Assembly (NCBI RefSeq): GCF_008831285.2
Contig: NC_045147.1
Span: forward strand, 14,982,854-15,046,853
Length of the DNA stretch: 64,000 nucleotides
Direction: 5' to 3'
Origin: Nymphaea colorata
Lineage: Eukaryota > Streptophyta > Magnoliopsida > Nymphaeales > Nymphaeaceae
Shown here: in pieces, positions 14,601-25,357 of the stretch
Position numbering within the stretch: the first letter of the stretch is position 1
Layout: every line of letters starts with the position of its first letter
Translations under genes and position numbers: made by a program
The notes under the pieces: model-generated
Database searches by the model: none
Told to the model about the DNA's origin: nothing
Seen by the model: the letters and a program-made list of their open reading frames with translations, nothing else

Positions 14601-17600
14601 CGATACCTTGTTGAAGTGGACGTGGATGGAAGTTGCAGGTGTCTCCCTCACGTGGCAGAAGTTTCCTTTGTGGTCGGTGGTCACTACTTGTTGAATGGAA
14701 GTCGCTGCAGCCGTGGATATTGCAATCTTTTTTATTAGCCGTGGATCTGCCCTAGGTTTCTATCAGGTGTGGATCTGTCCTTCCTTTTGTTGGATGTTGC
14801 AGCTGTGAATATGAATTCTTTTTTATCGTGGATCTGCCCTTGCCGGTGTTGGATGTTGCAGCCATCGATCTGCTCTAAGTTTCAGTCAGCCGTGGATCTG
14901 CCCTAGGTGATAAAAAGGCCGTCGATCTGCTCTAAGTTTCAATCAGCCGTGGATCTGCCCTAGGTGATAAAAAGGGTACATTTTTTTTGTCTATCGTAGA
15001 AAACCCCTTATCATTTGCATACTTTATCATCCCTTTCGGCGGTATATATTAGTGTTGTTCTCTTTTTGTGGGACTTGCAATGGAGCCTGGACAGCAGTCT
15101 AATATGGGAGACAATTCTAAGATCGAGTCTCATACTGAATACAAGGTGGTTGGGAATCCTTTCTTCTATGGTTCTACTGTGAAATTAGATGGTCACAACT
15201 ATGAATTCTGGTAACGAATGTTTATGATATCTGTAGTAGGACATCAGAAAGACCACATCATTGAAGAAGATGAACCGAGTGTTAAAACTGGGAAATATAC
15301 CACATGGAAAGAAGATAATAGTATTGTTATGTCATGGATCATGAACAGTGTGCAGACGGATATAGCTCCAACTCTTGCCTACTATACAACTGCCAAACAT
15401 ATGTGGACGTTCTTGAGAGAAACATATTATCATGACAAGATTGTCTCAAAAATTTTACAAGTTGAGGAACAGTTACTCAAACTGCAGCAACGTGAATTGG
15501 AACTATCTCAATACTTTGCTTCAATTGAAGTTGGGTATGAACAATTGAAAGCTCTTCGACCTCCATACCAGGCATGTTACAAGACGCATTTTGAGTAGAC
15601 TATGGTGGCTAAGTTCTTGGCTGGTTTGTCCCCTAAGTATGAGGTAGCAAAAGTTCAGATGCTTACTGGAGCAGAAATTCCAGATCTTGCTGAGGCATAT
15701 AATAGACTCAGTAGATTTGTATCTCTCTCTCAGCCCCAGAGTGAGTCACGTTCTGCAGCCTTAGTTGTGTCTGGAGGGCATGGACAAGCCACTAGGGGAA
15801 GAGGCTCAGGTCGTGGTGTAGGGGGCAAAGGAAGATTTCAATGTACATTCTGTGAAAAATTGAGACATTTGGAAGATAGATGTTGGGAGTCTGGGACAAA
15901 CATGGTAGACCGGCTTCTACTTCCCATGGTAGGGGATCTAGCACTTTAGGGGGGCAGAGGGACCTTCTCTTCTCATATTCCTCTAGGGCCTGCCCGAGCT
16001 GCTACACCACTTGGAGACACTCCTTCCTCGACGAATTCTGAGAACTCCACAGTGACTATGAGTAAGGCAGAGTTTGATCAGCTTATGGCTCAACGATCTC
16101 TTCCTACCACGATGTCTACAGCTACCTCCTCGGTCATGGTGGATTCCTCTTTATCTGTTGGTAGTACTTCCCATGAACCAGGTACTATGTGGATTATTGA
16201 TTCTGAGGCTTCGAAACACTTTTGTAGTCAGTCTCACATATTTACTTCATTGTGTCGTTTTCCACAGCCTCAACATGTTAGGCTTGCCAACGGAAAGCTT
16301 TCTTCTATTATGGGAATTGGGGATGTTAAACTTCTTGGTTCTATCCTTCTTTCTCATGTTTTATATGCTCCAAAGTTTCCTGCTAACCTTCTATTTGTTA
16401 CTCAGTTGACAAAACATTTGCATTGTAGAGCCATATTTGATCTTGGTTCATGTGTTTTTCAGGACTTGCAAAATGGGAAGACGATTAGTGGCGGCCATGA
16501 GGACAAAGGAGTTTACCTACTGTCTGAACCAGTGGAGAGCATGGCATCTATGGCTCTATCTAAGCCTACTCCATATCAGTGGCATCTTCGACTAGGCCAT
16601 CCTTCATTATCCAAGCTGCGCAGTGTTCTCCCTAATATTTCTGTGTCTGAGTCATTCCAGTGTGAGGCCTGTCAATTGGGCAAACACACTAGAAGTAATT
16701 TTCCTTCTAGCAGTAGTATGTCGAGTCATGCAGTTTTTGATCTTATTCATGTTGATGTTTGGGGGCCCAACCGGGTTGTAAGCCGGGCCAAATTTAGGTA
16801 TTACCTTGTTATTGTTGGTGATTTTTCTCGTCTTAATTGGGTGTTCTTGTTAAAAGAGAGGTCTGAAGTTATTTGTATTCTTCAAAATTTCATTATTGAA
16901 ATAAAGACTCAGTTTGATTCCATTGTCAAAAACATTCGCACTGATAATGCTTGTGAGTTCAAATCCAATACCTTGCTACAGTTTTACACCAAATATGGAA
17001 TATGCCCTCAATTCACTTGCCCCCACACTTCTCAACAAAATGGTATTGCCGAACGTAAACATCGTCAGCTACCTGACATAGCTCGTACTCTAATGATACA
17101 TAGTTGTGTTCAGGCGCAATTTTGGGGTGATGTCATACTCACTGCATGTTACCTAATTAATCATCTTCCATTCTCGTCTATTGGCAATCAAATTCTCATT
17201 CAAATTCTCTATCCAGATAGACCTCTGTTTTCCCTTCCACCCAAAGTCTTTGGATGTACTTGCTTTGTTCACATCCTTGGTCCTAATAAAGACAAACTTG
17301 GTGCACAATCAATTAAATGTATTTTCATTGGTTATCCAAAACACCAAAAGGGTTATATTTGTTTTGACTCCCACACTCATAAGCAGTACATCAGTGCAGA
17401 TGTTACATTCTTTGAGTCACGTCCTTATTTTCACTCTACTCCATCACTATCAGACACGTCGTCGTCTATTCATTTACCTATCCCACTGGTTCCCCTACAG
17501 TCTGTTCCTTATGATTCATTCCCTAGTGTCAGCAGATTCCATGATCCCCCACTGGTATACACCCTCCGACACGTTTCTGCTCAGGACTGTCCACCAGTCG

Positions 17601-20600
17601 CTTCTCAGGATGTAAGTATTTCTGATGTATGTTACTACTCCTGCCCAAGATGCTCCTGACGTGTCTTTAGACTTAGCCATTGCTTTACGCAAAGGCAAAA
17701 GAGTGTACTCTTCATCCTATATCTCAGTTTGTTTCTACTACTGGTATTGGTGGGCGTCTACAGCAATTTGTGTGAGCCTTGTCAGTACATTCTATTCCCT
17801 CCAGCCACCAACATGTGTTACTTGATCCTAGGTGACGGCAGGCTATGCAGGATGAAATGGAGACTCTAATGCAAAGGGGCACATGGGAATTGGTTGATCC
17901 TCCATTTGGTTGTGAAGTTGTGGGCTCCAAATGGGTATTTACCATCAAGTACCTATTTGATGGCTTAGTGGAGCGCTACAAAGCTCGTCTTGTAGCAAAA
18001 GGTTATACCCAAACCTATGGGATGGATTTCTTTGAGACTTTTCTCCTGTGGCGAGGATGGGCACCATACGTCTTATTGTCTCCGTTGCAGTACATTATGA
18101 TTGGCCCTTATATCAGCTGGATGTCAAAAATGTCTTCTTATATGGAGATCTTGATGAGACCGAGTATATGCAACAACCTCTTGGCTTTGAACGTCAGGGG
18201 GAGTGTTGTAAAGTGTGCAGGCTAAAGAAAGCTATATATGGCTTGAAACAAAGTCCTCATGCTTGGTTTCATAAATTTTCAAAAGTTGTATTAAAATGTG
18301 GTTTCAAGAGATCTCAGCTGGACCATTCATTATTCGTCAAGAAAGGATCTAGAGGTACTGTGGTGTTAGTGGTGTATGTTGATGATATTGTGTTGACAAG
18401 TGAATGTGAGCAGGAGGTAGCTCATACAAAAAAATTTCTACAACACTTTGTTACCAAAGATCTTGGCCAACTACGATACTTCCTTGGCATTGAAGTTGTT
18501 CGTAGTAAGGAAGGAGTGGTGTTATCACAAAGGAAGTATGTTCTTGATCTGTTACAGAACACAGGGATGCTGGGAGCTAAACCTGCAACTCTTTCTATGA
18601 ACCCACGGGTACACCTATTTGATGTAAGGTGGGAGTGCACCTAGGCTCATGCCCAGTCATGCCTATATAAGACAAAGCATGCCTGCGCCTAGTCCATAGA
18701 AGTTGAAAAGACACTCAGTGATGCAGCGGGGTTCTTAAACACTCTTTAACAAGGACTAAATAGCGCTTGTGGAAGCTGAAGAGATAGTCTTCCACTCTTT
18801 CTTCAACATGGAAATGGCTATTTAAGCAAGCGGAACGCCCACATTTCATTCATGTTCAACTTCAGCCTTCTGTTCCTAGCCTCCTGCTCAGTTCAGCAGG
18901 TTTGCAGCCCTCCAATGCTATAAACTTTTACACTTGTCTTCAACATACAAGTATAATATAAATCATATAATATTGACTGTCATAGGTTGTCGCTATATAT
19001 CACTATTAGTCATATTTTATAACTTAATCATTAATAACTTGATAATTAATTTATATAATTTCGGTGGCATCCTTCTGCATTGGCGGTGAGTGGAGTGCCA
19101 CAATCCCGTTCTGGTTGGGCAGTGTCTGTCCTTTTCACTTCGTATTACTCTTTTTGTTCACTTTTTCTAACTAACCTATATATTAACTATTAAGTTATAT
19201 ATGACAATGTGACATATTATATAATATAAATTATATAAATGTAATACACACAGTCATATAACTCATAATTAGTGTAACAGTCGCTTAATTGCCCCTAGGC
19301 ACACCCAGGCGTTAGGTGCAGCCTGTTGCCCAGGCTGTGCCTAGCAACTTTGATAACATTGTCATCCAGTGAATGAATGTCCTCCAAGATTTGAAACTCA
19401 ATCATATAATGAACTTATATTATTTGAAACAGATTTAAAAAACTATGTTTATTAAAAAAACTATGCTCCCTGCATAAATAACTTAGTAATACATAAATCT
19501 CAATGCACATAAAAAAAGTACCTTTCCAGAAGCACATAATTGGTAAAAGCAATGGTAATTCCTTTCAGGGTCTGTTATTTGCACCACCCGTGATCGCTCC
19601 AAGAGGTAGGTTCTTATTGCAGCACCAGAGATTCTACCACTTAAGTCAAATTGGATTTCAACAAATTTTCCAAAGCGACTGCATAGAAGAAATTCAGGGG
19701 AAACGTAAGCGTGACAACTAACAACTGCAAGCACGAGAACTCAAGAAACAAAATGAAAGGTATAAATGATTATTACATCCAACATCAACAAAACAAAGCC
19801 AAAAGCATGAATCTTAGATGAAAATTCATCAAAAGGAAAAGAAAAAAAAAAATACTACCTCCAATTTAATCAACAATTGACATTACAAACTTATATGCCT
19901 ATAAATAAGCCTTATCACATATTAGTTAAACACACGAAGAGTAAAATAAATACGGAAACAAACTCAATTCAGAGAGAGAGAACAAAAATCATTTACATTA
20001 CAAAGATGCACAATTCACCTTGAATTGTCATTCCTGACCGTTTTTGCATTACCAAAGGCCTCTAACAGGGGATTTGACTGCAAATAGGAGCTTTAAATTA
20101 ATTAATGAATGTTCACAATCAGCCGTGAAACTAATGCAAAGTTCATAATATGATAAAGAGAAGATGAAGAATCTGACTTCAAGAACTTGCTGCTCCACTG
20201 TACGATCATCACCAGCAGCACGACCACCCACATAAGTAAGATATTGCATTATCAATTTTGTAGTCTCCGTTTTCCCTGCCCCACTTTCTCCACTAACCAA
20301 AATTGACTGGCTCCTCCCTTCATTCATCATAGCTCTATTCTCATAAAGTCAATAAGGAAGCAAATGAGTGTCATTCGTGGAAACAGGTGAATTCCAACAT
20401 GTGCAAAAAAATAAACCTGTATGCAGCATCAGCTACGGCAAAAACGTGAGGACTCAATTCACCGAGTGGCTTGCCCTTGTATTGCTCCATCATATGCACA
20501 TTATAGAGATGAGGAAGCTTTGTGAATGGATTTACAGCAATTAGGATGCTACCAGTGTATGTCTGTCCAAAGAAAATTTCTTTGAAGCTCATAAAGGTCA

Positions 20601-22953
20601 GACAATATTAATATATTCATATGAATATATCATAAAAGGAACAATTGACATAACTTTGTTATTGATGGTATAATAACAGCAGCAAACAGCATTGTCACCA
20701 TTAAACAAAGATGCAACAAGAATCTCCTCTTTTAACGGCAGGTTAGCAGTAAATTTGCCAGTAATTTACTTACGTAAATATCATTCAGTGCATATCTTCT
20801 AGCAAGGTTATGTAGAACACCAGGTTCATTCAAATATGCTAATTTGGTCATATCATCAACTCCACCAAATTCAGTTTCTGGATCTCTCAGAAGCACCTGC
20901 TTTAAAGAAGCAGAAACCTGCATAACCAAGTCATATCCATATTATGGTGAAGAAACTTCTAAAACAAACAGAAGGGAAAAGATGAAAACAGAACAATTTA
21001 CTAACATAAGGATGACACAGGAGCATGGAAATGAAAATCTCCCACCACAATCTTTGAGAGTAAAATAAGTAATAAGGGCATATATGATGTGTAAATGTTG
21101 AAATACCTTGCTTCCAGAAACTGTCACCAAGGAGACATGCATACCACTAACAGTGAGAACTTCAGCTTCCACCCATGCATGTTCTCTATCTTCAACCCAA
21201 ACTTTGGATCCCTTATGAATATTTGGCTTAGCATCCTAAGATCAGTGATGATATTTACAAAAGTAAGAACCAGAATTTTGACTAATTGAATTGACTGATA
21301 ACAGAAACAATATGGTTCATGGACCACTTATGTCAATAACAAAAGACATGCAAAACTGCCAACTGAAGTTTTGAGTAATTTATAATCATGAAAACGAACT
21401 ATAAGTAAGAATAAAGAATTTGCAGTCTGTTTATGATTTCCACACTTCAAAAAAAATAAAGCTAGATATCCAAAAGAATTCCATGCTGAGGAACTATAAT
21501 TAGTAACACTGATTAATTATGTGGGCTGACCTTATCTAGGAGAAATTAGTGTCTTCTGATTGAAGGTCATTTTAACTTGCCAGTTTGTCCATAAACATTG
21601 GCCTAAATTTATTTGAGATAAGCTCAAGAAAATCAGTGCGTTCTTGGCTGTCCCTTGTTCAGTAGCAGGCCTTTGCAACTCCTTCTCCTAGGAGCACTAT
21701 TGCAACCCCCTACCTCCATTCCTTAGCAAAAGAAAAAAGACCAACTAAAGAAAAGTAGGGCACATGAGATTCTTTTTATACAATTTCAGCTGATCAGTTG
21801 GTCTACATATTGGAAATTAGTATCCACGGTTTGTGAGTCATCTGATTTTTTCTTTGTGTACTTACAATAGATGAACATAAAAAATTAAAATCCAAATATT
21901 TATTTTCTAACATCTTTTTTAAGACATATGAGTGTATCCAGATTCTGAACAGCTTTCCATGGAAAAATCAAACGTCCAACTGTCTTTAATGGTTTTTTTC
22001 CGTAATGACTATTTTTCATATGCTACCACTGCAAACCATCTCCTCATCCTATCCAAATATAAGCTGCACCTGGTCTTCCCACATGAATGCAGATTAACTA
22101 ACAAACACCTTCATCACAGCTATTAATCGTGCATCTTCGCCCATCAGACATCAGCTACGCCATCATACTTTGTCATTCATTATCGCTGATTGATTTCCAA
22201 ATCTATTTTAACAGAAATCAATGCTGTGCTTCTCTTAAATAGGCAGCAAGCCTATTTAAACCCTTTCCATCTTTGTCCCTAGTAAACTCGCTGGGGACTG
22301 TAACATTTCTCCTTTTCTCCATTTAGATATAATTAATGTCGTAAAAATCATTAGTTACTGGGCCCACTGATCAAATTAGGAAACAAATAGCCCCTCTAAA
22401 AAGTCCACACCATGCATTGCGGCACGGATCGATACTTAACTCATCAACGACATGCTTAGCATTTTCAAGTATTTTTTCCGCAATAAATCGACGAAAAGGA
22501 AAAGAGAGGGCTTCCTAATTTTAGTAAATAAAGACGACCGACCATTAGCCATGCACACTAATGGCGACGTCCACTCAAGCACCCGATATTCCTATGCCTT
22601 CTAATCATGCAGCATCTCATTAGATGCAATTCAAACCAAAAAGGAGAAGACCTTTCACTTTGCAAGCCCCACAGGCAAAATGAAGAAAGGACCAACGGCA
22701 AGAAGCAGTAAGTTATGCAAATAGAATAAAAAAAGTAAAATAGAAAATGAAACCGAAAAGAGGGGGGAAAAAACATAAGCCGCTCCTCCAAATGACAAAA
22801 TTAATCATAGTCTTCAATAAGACGCCAAAACGAACCAAATTCTAGTGTCTGAAATCGTAAGAACCACTCCGAGAAGCGATAAACGAAAAGAAATATTCGG
22901 AGTAATCATACCATCGCCTGGACGCAATTGCGCTGCCCGTCTAAGGACGCCAT
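1..22953 (-). CDS. Class XI-type myosin heavy chain, motor domain (3' part outside window)
   Basis: Actin-based motor of the plant myosin XI family, which moves organelles along actin. Sixteen coding exons were placed on the minus strand: 22953-22912, 21235-21107, 20917-20774, 20562-20417, 20334-20178, 20077-20019, 19678-19522, 12591-12442, 12351-12215, 10788-10642, 10562-10461, 6811-6754, 6668-6567, 851-814, 732-606, 507-334. All have GT/AG borders and the phases join to about 623 codons with no stop. Visible motifs: N-terminal SH3-like segment (GSKVWVED, exon 2), P-loop GESGAGKT (exon 5), switch I NDNSSRFGK (exons 6-7), relay/switch II DIYGFE (exon 11), and [19 protein letters not shown] near the last exon. 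The actin-binding end, IQ motifs, coiled coil and globular tail lie beyond position 1. Large introns are intron 7 (6.9 kb, with Copia), intron 13 (5.7 kb) and intron 11 (3.6 kb). Class XI rather than VIII is inferred from overall sequence; the subgroup is not assigned. Confidence 0.93.
852..6566 (-). other. Myosin intron 13 (5.7 kb), repeat-bearing
   Basis: This interval lies between the exon ending in the IEK codons and the 38-bp exon encoding the PIGII segment. It has no recognisable gene. A 25-bp perfect tandem duplication lies at 2096-2145 and a GA run at 2519-2538. From about 3300 to 6080 the base composition becomes more GC-rich and complex than the flanking AT-rich intron, suggesting an inserted element. 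The open frames in that block (up to about 200 codons) match nothing I recognise. Confidence 0.7.
3300..6080. mobile_element. Suspected unclassified insertion in myosin intron
   Basis: The block is about 2.8 kb of mixed-composition DNA with clearly higher GC than the surrounding intron. It contains no reverse transcriptase, integrase or transposase motif that I can see. I could not define terminal repeats or a target duplication, so the limits are approximate. It could be a non-autonomous LTR element, a captured gene fragment or a decayed element. Confidence 0.35.
8622..8659. repeat. (TA)n(CA)n compound microsatellite
   Basis: A TA run is followed directly by a CA run, inside myosin intron 11. 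Confidence 0.9.
9552..9949 (+). mobile_element. AT-rich MITE family, copy 1
   Basis: Aligns by eye along its length with the copy at 13548-13937. Shared blocks include the GGTTTTTCT(T/C) segment followed by (G)GTACAATA/GTATAATA, the GTGAGCTTGAAAAAAA block, CATCAAAAACTAAGTA, and the end TTTTTTTGTGACTATGTT. The left terminus is degenerate. No transposase is present, so it would be non-autonomous. Confidence 0.7.
13548..13937 (+). mobile_element. AT-rich MITE family, copy 2 (best ends)
   Basis: A 390-bp element with perfect 19-bp terminal inverted repeats, GAAACATAGTCACAAAAAA at the left and its reverse complement at the right. The interior is AT-rich and non-coding, with internal blocks shared with copies near 9.7, 25.7, 40.3 and 54.1 kb. 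No convincing target duplication was seen, so the superfamily is not assigned. Confidence 0.8.
14210..14424 (+). repeat. Copia 5' LTR
   Basis: About 215 bp from TGTTGAATAAT to ACGTAACA, giving the TG...CA ends typical of LTRs. It contains a CT-rich run near its 3' end and abuts the primer-binding site. There is no matching 3' LTR in the window, so age from LTR divergence cannot be estimated. Confidence 0.75.
14425..14436 (+). other. Copia primer-binding site (tRNA-Met type)
   Basis: TGGTATCAGAGC, the usual plant Copia match to the 3' end of initiator methionine tRNA, starts immediately after the LTR. Confidence 0.88.
14861..14974. repeat. 57-bp near-perfect tandem duplication in Copia leader
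   Basis: Two units (14861-14917 and 14918-14974) differ at only a few positions. Each contains GATCTGCTCTAAGTTTCA and the motif CCGTGGATCTGCCCTAGGTG. Confidence 0.85.
15080..15949 (+). pseudogene. Copia gag, interrupted by stops
   Basis: Retrotransposon capsid/nucleocapsid gene. It starts at ATG 15080 and is broken by in-frame stops at 15212-15214, 15596-15598 and 15947-15949. The frame otherwise stays the same and runs on into the pol frame. The middle part shows the UBN2/gag-like segment ([18 protein letters not shown], about 15370-15430). Near 15840 there is a zinc-knuckle pattern C-x2-C-x4-H-x4-C. No functional Gag is expected without stop readthrough. Confidence 0.85.
16052..17659 (+). 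pseudogene. Copia pol: protease and integrase portion
   Basis: An open frame of 535 codons in the same frame as gag. It begins with the aspartic protease region, where the expected D-S-G triad reads DSE ([12 protein letters not shown]), so the protease is probably inactive. The gag-pre-integrase zinc motif ([13 protein letters not shown]...CEACQLGK) follows. The integrase core has the DDE pattern: D in HVDVWGP, D in RTDNACEF, and E in [10 protein letters not shown]. The frame ends at 17659, before reverse transcriptase, where frameshifts occur. Confidence 0.88.
17845..18644 (+). pseudogene. Copia reverse transcriptase, frameshifted and truncated
   Basis: The reverse-transcriptase homology is split between two frames: WELVDPP...[11 protein letters not shown] up to about 18045, then a +1/-1 shifted frame with [30 protein letters not shown] and the active-site VYVDDIVL. 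Neither frame matches that of the integrase part. Similarity stops near 18620, and the RNase H domain is absent. Confidence 0.9.
18630..19345. mobile_element. Probable non-autonomous element abutting truncated Copia
   Basis: About 0.7 kb, AT-rich in the middle and GC-rich at both ends. The ends are imperfect inverted repeats: GTGCACCTAGGC near 18634 against GGTGCAGCC...GCCCAGGC...GTGCCTAGC near 19315-19345. The Copia 3' part does not resume on the far side, so it is not a simple insertion into an intact element. Superfamily unknown. Confidence 0.45.
21236..22911 (-). other. Myosin intron 1 (1.7 kb)
   Basis: Intron between the start-codon exon and the exon starting [10 protein letters not shown]. 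It is AT-rich and non-coding. Long first introns are common in plant genes and may influence expression, but nothing here identifies a specific element. Confidence 0.6.
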
Positions 22954-23220
22954 TGAGCGCCAAATTCAAAACGCTCAGCAAATCGCAGGGAGATGACCCT
23001 CAGGTCTCAAGGAAACTCCAACCATGGCGTCATACGAGCACCAATAACTGGAACAAGCGACGTGGAGGAGCAGCACCGACCAGGCCAACAAAAGCACGCT
23101 TCAAGAACAAACGATTCCAGGATCTCCAGAACAGGAAGGAAGAGAAACCGGAGAATAATCTCAGAAACCCTAGCAAGGGGCTGTCACGGAGTTCCCGACA
23201 CAGGGAAGAGGATCTTCGCT
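22912..23220 (-). promoter_or_regulatory. Probable myosin 5' UTR and start-codon exon
   Basis: The first exon ends at a GATG|GTATGA donor at 22912, so the next exon begins exactly with the codon after an ATG. A second in-frame ATG lies 13 codons upstream at 22953, preceded by an in-frame TGA. Either could be the start; the longer form adds 13 residues. The leader carries two further upstream ATGs that open short frames, and an AGGGTTT (telo-box-like) motif at about 23165-23172 on the minus strand, common in plant 5' leaders. The transcription start is not determined. Confidence 0.55.
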
Positions 23221-23473
23221 AATTTTCAGCTTCCCGCTCTAGCGGGCTACTTGTACTCGACGCAAGCCGAAGTAACCGCCCTCGTAGCGGGGGAAATTTT
23301 CCGATATACCTCCTCCGGCTCCCGCCCACGCTGTTTTGTCTTGGGCGTTCTAACCGCCCCTCGTTTTGAGCGTAAATCTCAAGCATGCCACTTTCGGGAG
23401 AGATGTTTTTGCGGGAGACAATGGGCCAACCGTCACCAGCAAGGGGATGAAAGTCCCATCGCTCCAAAGCAAC

Positions 23474-23518
23474 AGCACCGTCGTCCTCTTCCCTCGGCTC
23501 ATGGAGGACGACGGTGCT
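23474..23518. repeat. Perfect 15-bp inverted repeat (hairpin)
   Basis: The arms AGCACCGTCGTCCTC (23474-23488) and its exact reverse complement (23504-23518) are separated by 15 bases. It lies in a GC-rich stretch upstream of the myosin leader. Confidence 0.9.
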
Positions 23519-24794
23519 CCCAACGTTCCTTGTGGACATGAAAGGTAGATCATACTTCTTTCATGGCCGCCTGCGTGAGCTGCTTCGCCCAATCTAGGTA
23601 TCATATCATGATTATTGTTGAGAGTAGCATCACTGTGTCCTTACAATAACCATTGGTTCCCTAATATAAACTTTGGAGTGGACCATCCTGTCGCCCACTG
23701 CCTCACATCCAGTTTGTAGTGAACTCTGATGCTCTTGTGGAACAACGAATTCACGCTCAATGTTATTCTAATCATTTAGTTGTCCGATACACCTCACAGC
23801 GTACTCTACTTCATTCATCTTCCGGCTGCTCATTACCTTCTTATGTCATTATTTGTTTTGAGTATGCTTAAATACATGGAACTTTACTATAGATCTGGAG
23901 CTTTAGTTCAAATTCGATAGAAAGTTTTACCTCTAGACAAACACGAGACTTTAGTGTGGGAGTCGGGAGTTTTGGAGCCATTATGGAGCCTTGGTGTCAG
24001 CATTAAAGTTATACGAAGACATTTTTTGTCTGTTGACTTCTCAATGCTTATAATAAAAGTTCCATGATATCAAACAATTTGGGTAAATGAAAGGTAGAAC
24101 AAAAATTCCATGATAAAGGTATATCGTATTAAATACCCAACCGGCATTTAGTTTCAGGTATTCAAATGCTACCTTAGGAACCAAATGCGTGTTTGCAAAC
24201 TTGGAACTAAATACCTGGCTAAATGGAGGGTATAAAAAATAATGTTTGTTTTAGCATTCACATTATGACACCGAATTAAGCCTTTCCTACTTGCGGTTAT
24301 CCTGGCTTTCAAACACATCCTAGTTTTATTACTTTTTCTTGGCTTGCATAGAAGTGTGTGGTCTTTCACCTAACATAGTAGCATAGACAAAATTAGTTCT
24401 TTGTCATTGCCATCATTATTTTCAAAAGCTCCTCGCCACGTGACTTGTTTAACATATATTACAAATGCATTTGTACCGAATTAATTGACGTACTAAAATA
24501 AAGCACGCAAATATTAAAACAAATATACTGGGTATGCTTCCAATGCACAAGATCTTGATATATAATATAACTAAACTTTGCTCCATATATTGTGATACAA
24601 TTATTTCGCTGAACTCCAAATGTCGTGAACCAAGCATTCACACTGCTTTCATTTGGCTGCTATGTGGGCATTTACTTCCACATTAAAAAAAGGCCAGACA
24701 ATATATCAAAATGATATATATTTATACAAGATAACTATACAACTTGTAGCATATCATGGTGGGCCATAACCCAAAGGTTCCATGATTGAAACCT

Positions 24795-25270
24795 GGCTCT
24801 TATACCAATATAACAATCTGATCTACTCTCACATCGGACCTAGCCTCCTGGTCTGGTGGATCTCAACTTGCTCTAATACAGTTTTGATTCTAATATAAAA
24901 AAAAAATGTTAGAAACCAGGACAACAAATCACTTAAGTAACCCCCTTATAAATTTCATAAATTTGTTCACAATTTTAGATACATTACTAGACAGTTTGAA
25001 GTGGGGTGTTACAATTCATTCCCTTAATGCATATAAGTTCGCACATGTAAAACCCCAAGTTTGAATGTTGAACATACTCTATAATGATTCAATTCACTCC
25101 CATGGTTTCTAGTTTAACATATCTAAATCCACCCCAAACAACTTCAGTTATAGTCTAAATAAAAATTAAAAATCAAGACAACCAATCACTTAAGTAGTCT
25201 CTTGTAAGTTCCTTAATACTTCATGTTCTTATATAGAGTACTGAACTTTTCAAAGTGGGGGTCACAACTA
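24795..25270 (-). mobile_element. Possible LTR-element relic, minus orientation
   Basis: GGCTCTTATACCA at 24795-24807 is one base from the complement of the Copia tRNA-Met primer-binding site. It is followed by two diverged copies of a block sharing ACAA(C/A)(A)AATCACTTAAGTA and AAGTGGGG (about 24917-25013 and 25164-25265). No coding sequence remains. Confidence 0.35.
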
Positions 25271-25279
25271 CACTAGTTG

Positions 25280-25357
25280 TTTACTAGCTTGGAAGAATCC
25301 CAATAAGCCTCTAATAAGTTTACTAGCTTGGAAGAATCCCAATAAGCCTCTAATAAT
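25280..25357. repeat. 39-bp tandem duplication
   Basis: Two nearly identical units, 25280-25318 and 25319-25357, each containing ACTAGCTTGGAAGAATCCC. Confidence 0.9.

Larger units (their letters stand above)
14210..18640 (+). mobile_element. Ty1/Copia retrotransposon, decayed and 3'-truncated
   Basis: The element starts with a short 5' LTR (14210-14424, TGTTG...AACA), followed directly by a tRNA-Met-type primer-binding site TGGTATCAGAGC (14425-14436). Gag, protease, integrase and part of reverse transcriptase follow in the Copia order. The sequence stops within the C-terminal part of reverse transcriptase: RNase H and the 3' LTR are missing, and different repeat DNA begins near 18630. It is inserted antisense to the host myosin gene. 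Several stops and frameshifts make it non-autonomous. Confidence 0.92.
12592..19521 (-). other. Myosin intron 7 (6.9 kb) hosting nested elements
   Basis: Intron between the exon ending [10 protein letters not shown] and the exon starting DAEKYKVG. Its length is explained mainly by insertions: a MITE (13548-13937), a decayed Copia element (14210 to about 18640) and a third element (about 18630-19345). The exon sequences on both sides remain intact, so the insertions need not disrupt the protein if splicing tolerates them. Confidence 0.8.

Noticed and set aside
22845-23541. Plus-strand open frames of 125 and 182 codons
   Set aside because: They run antisense to the myosin leader in GC-rich DNA and match no family. 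Probably chance.
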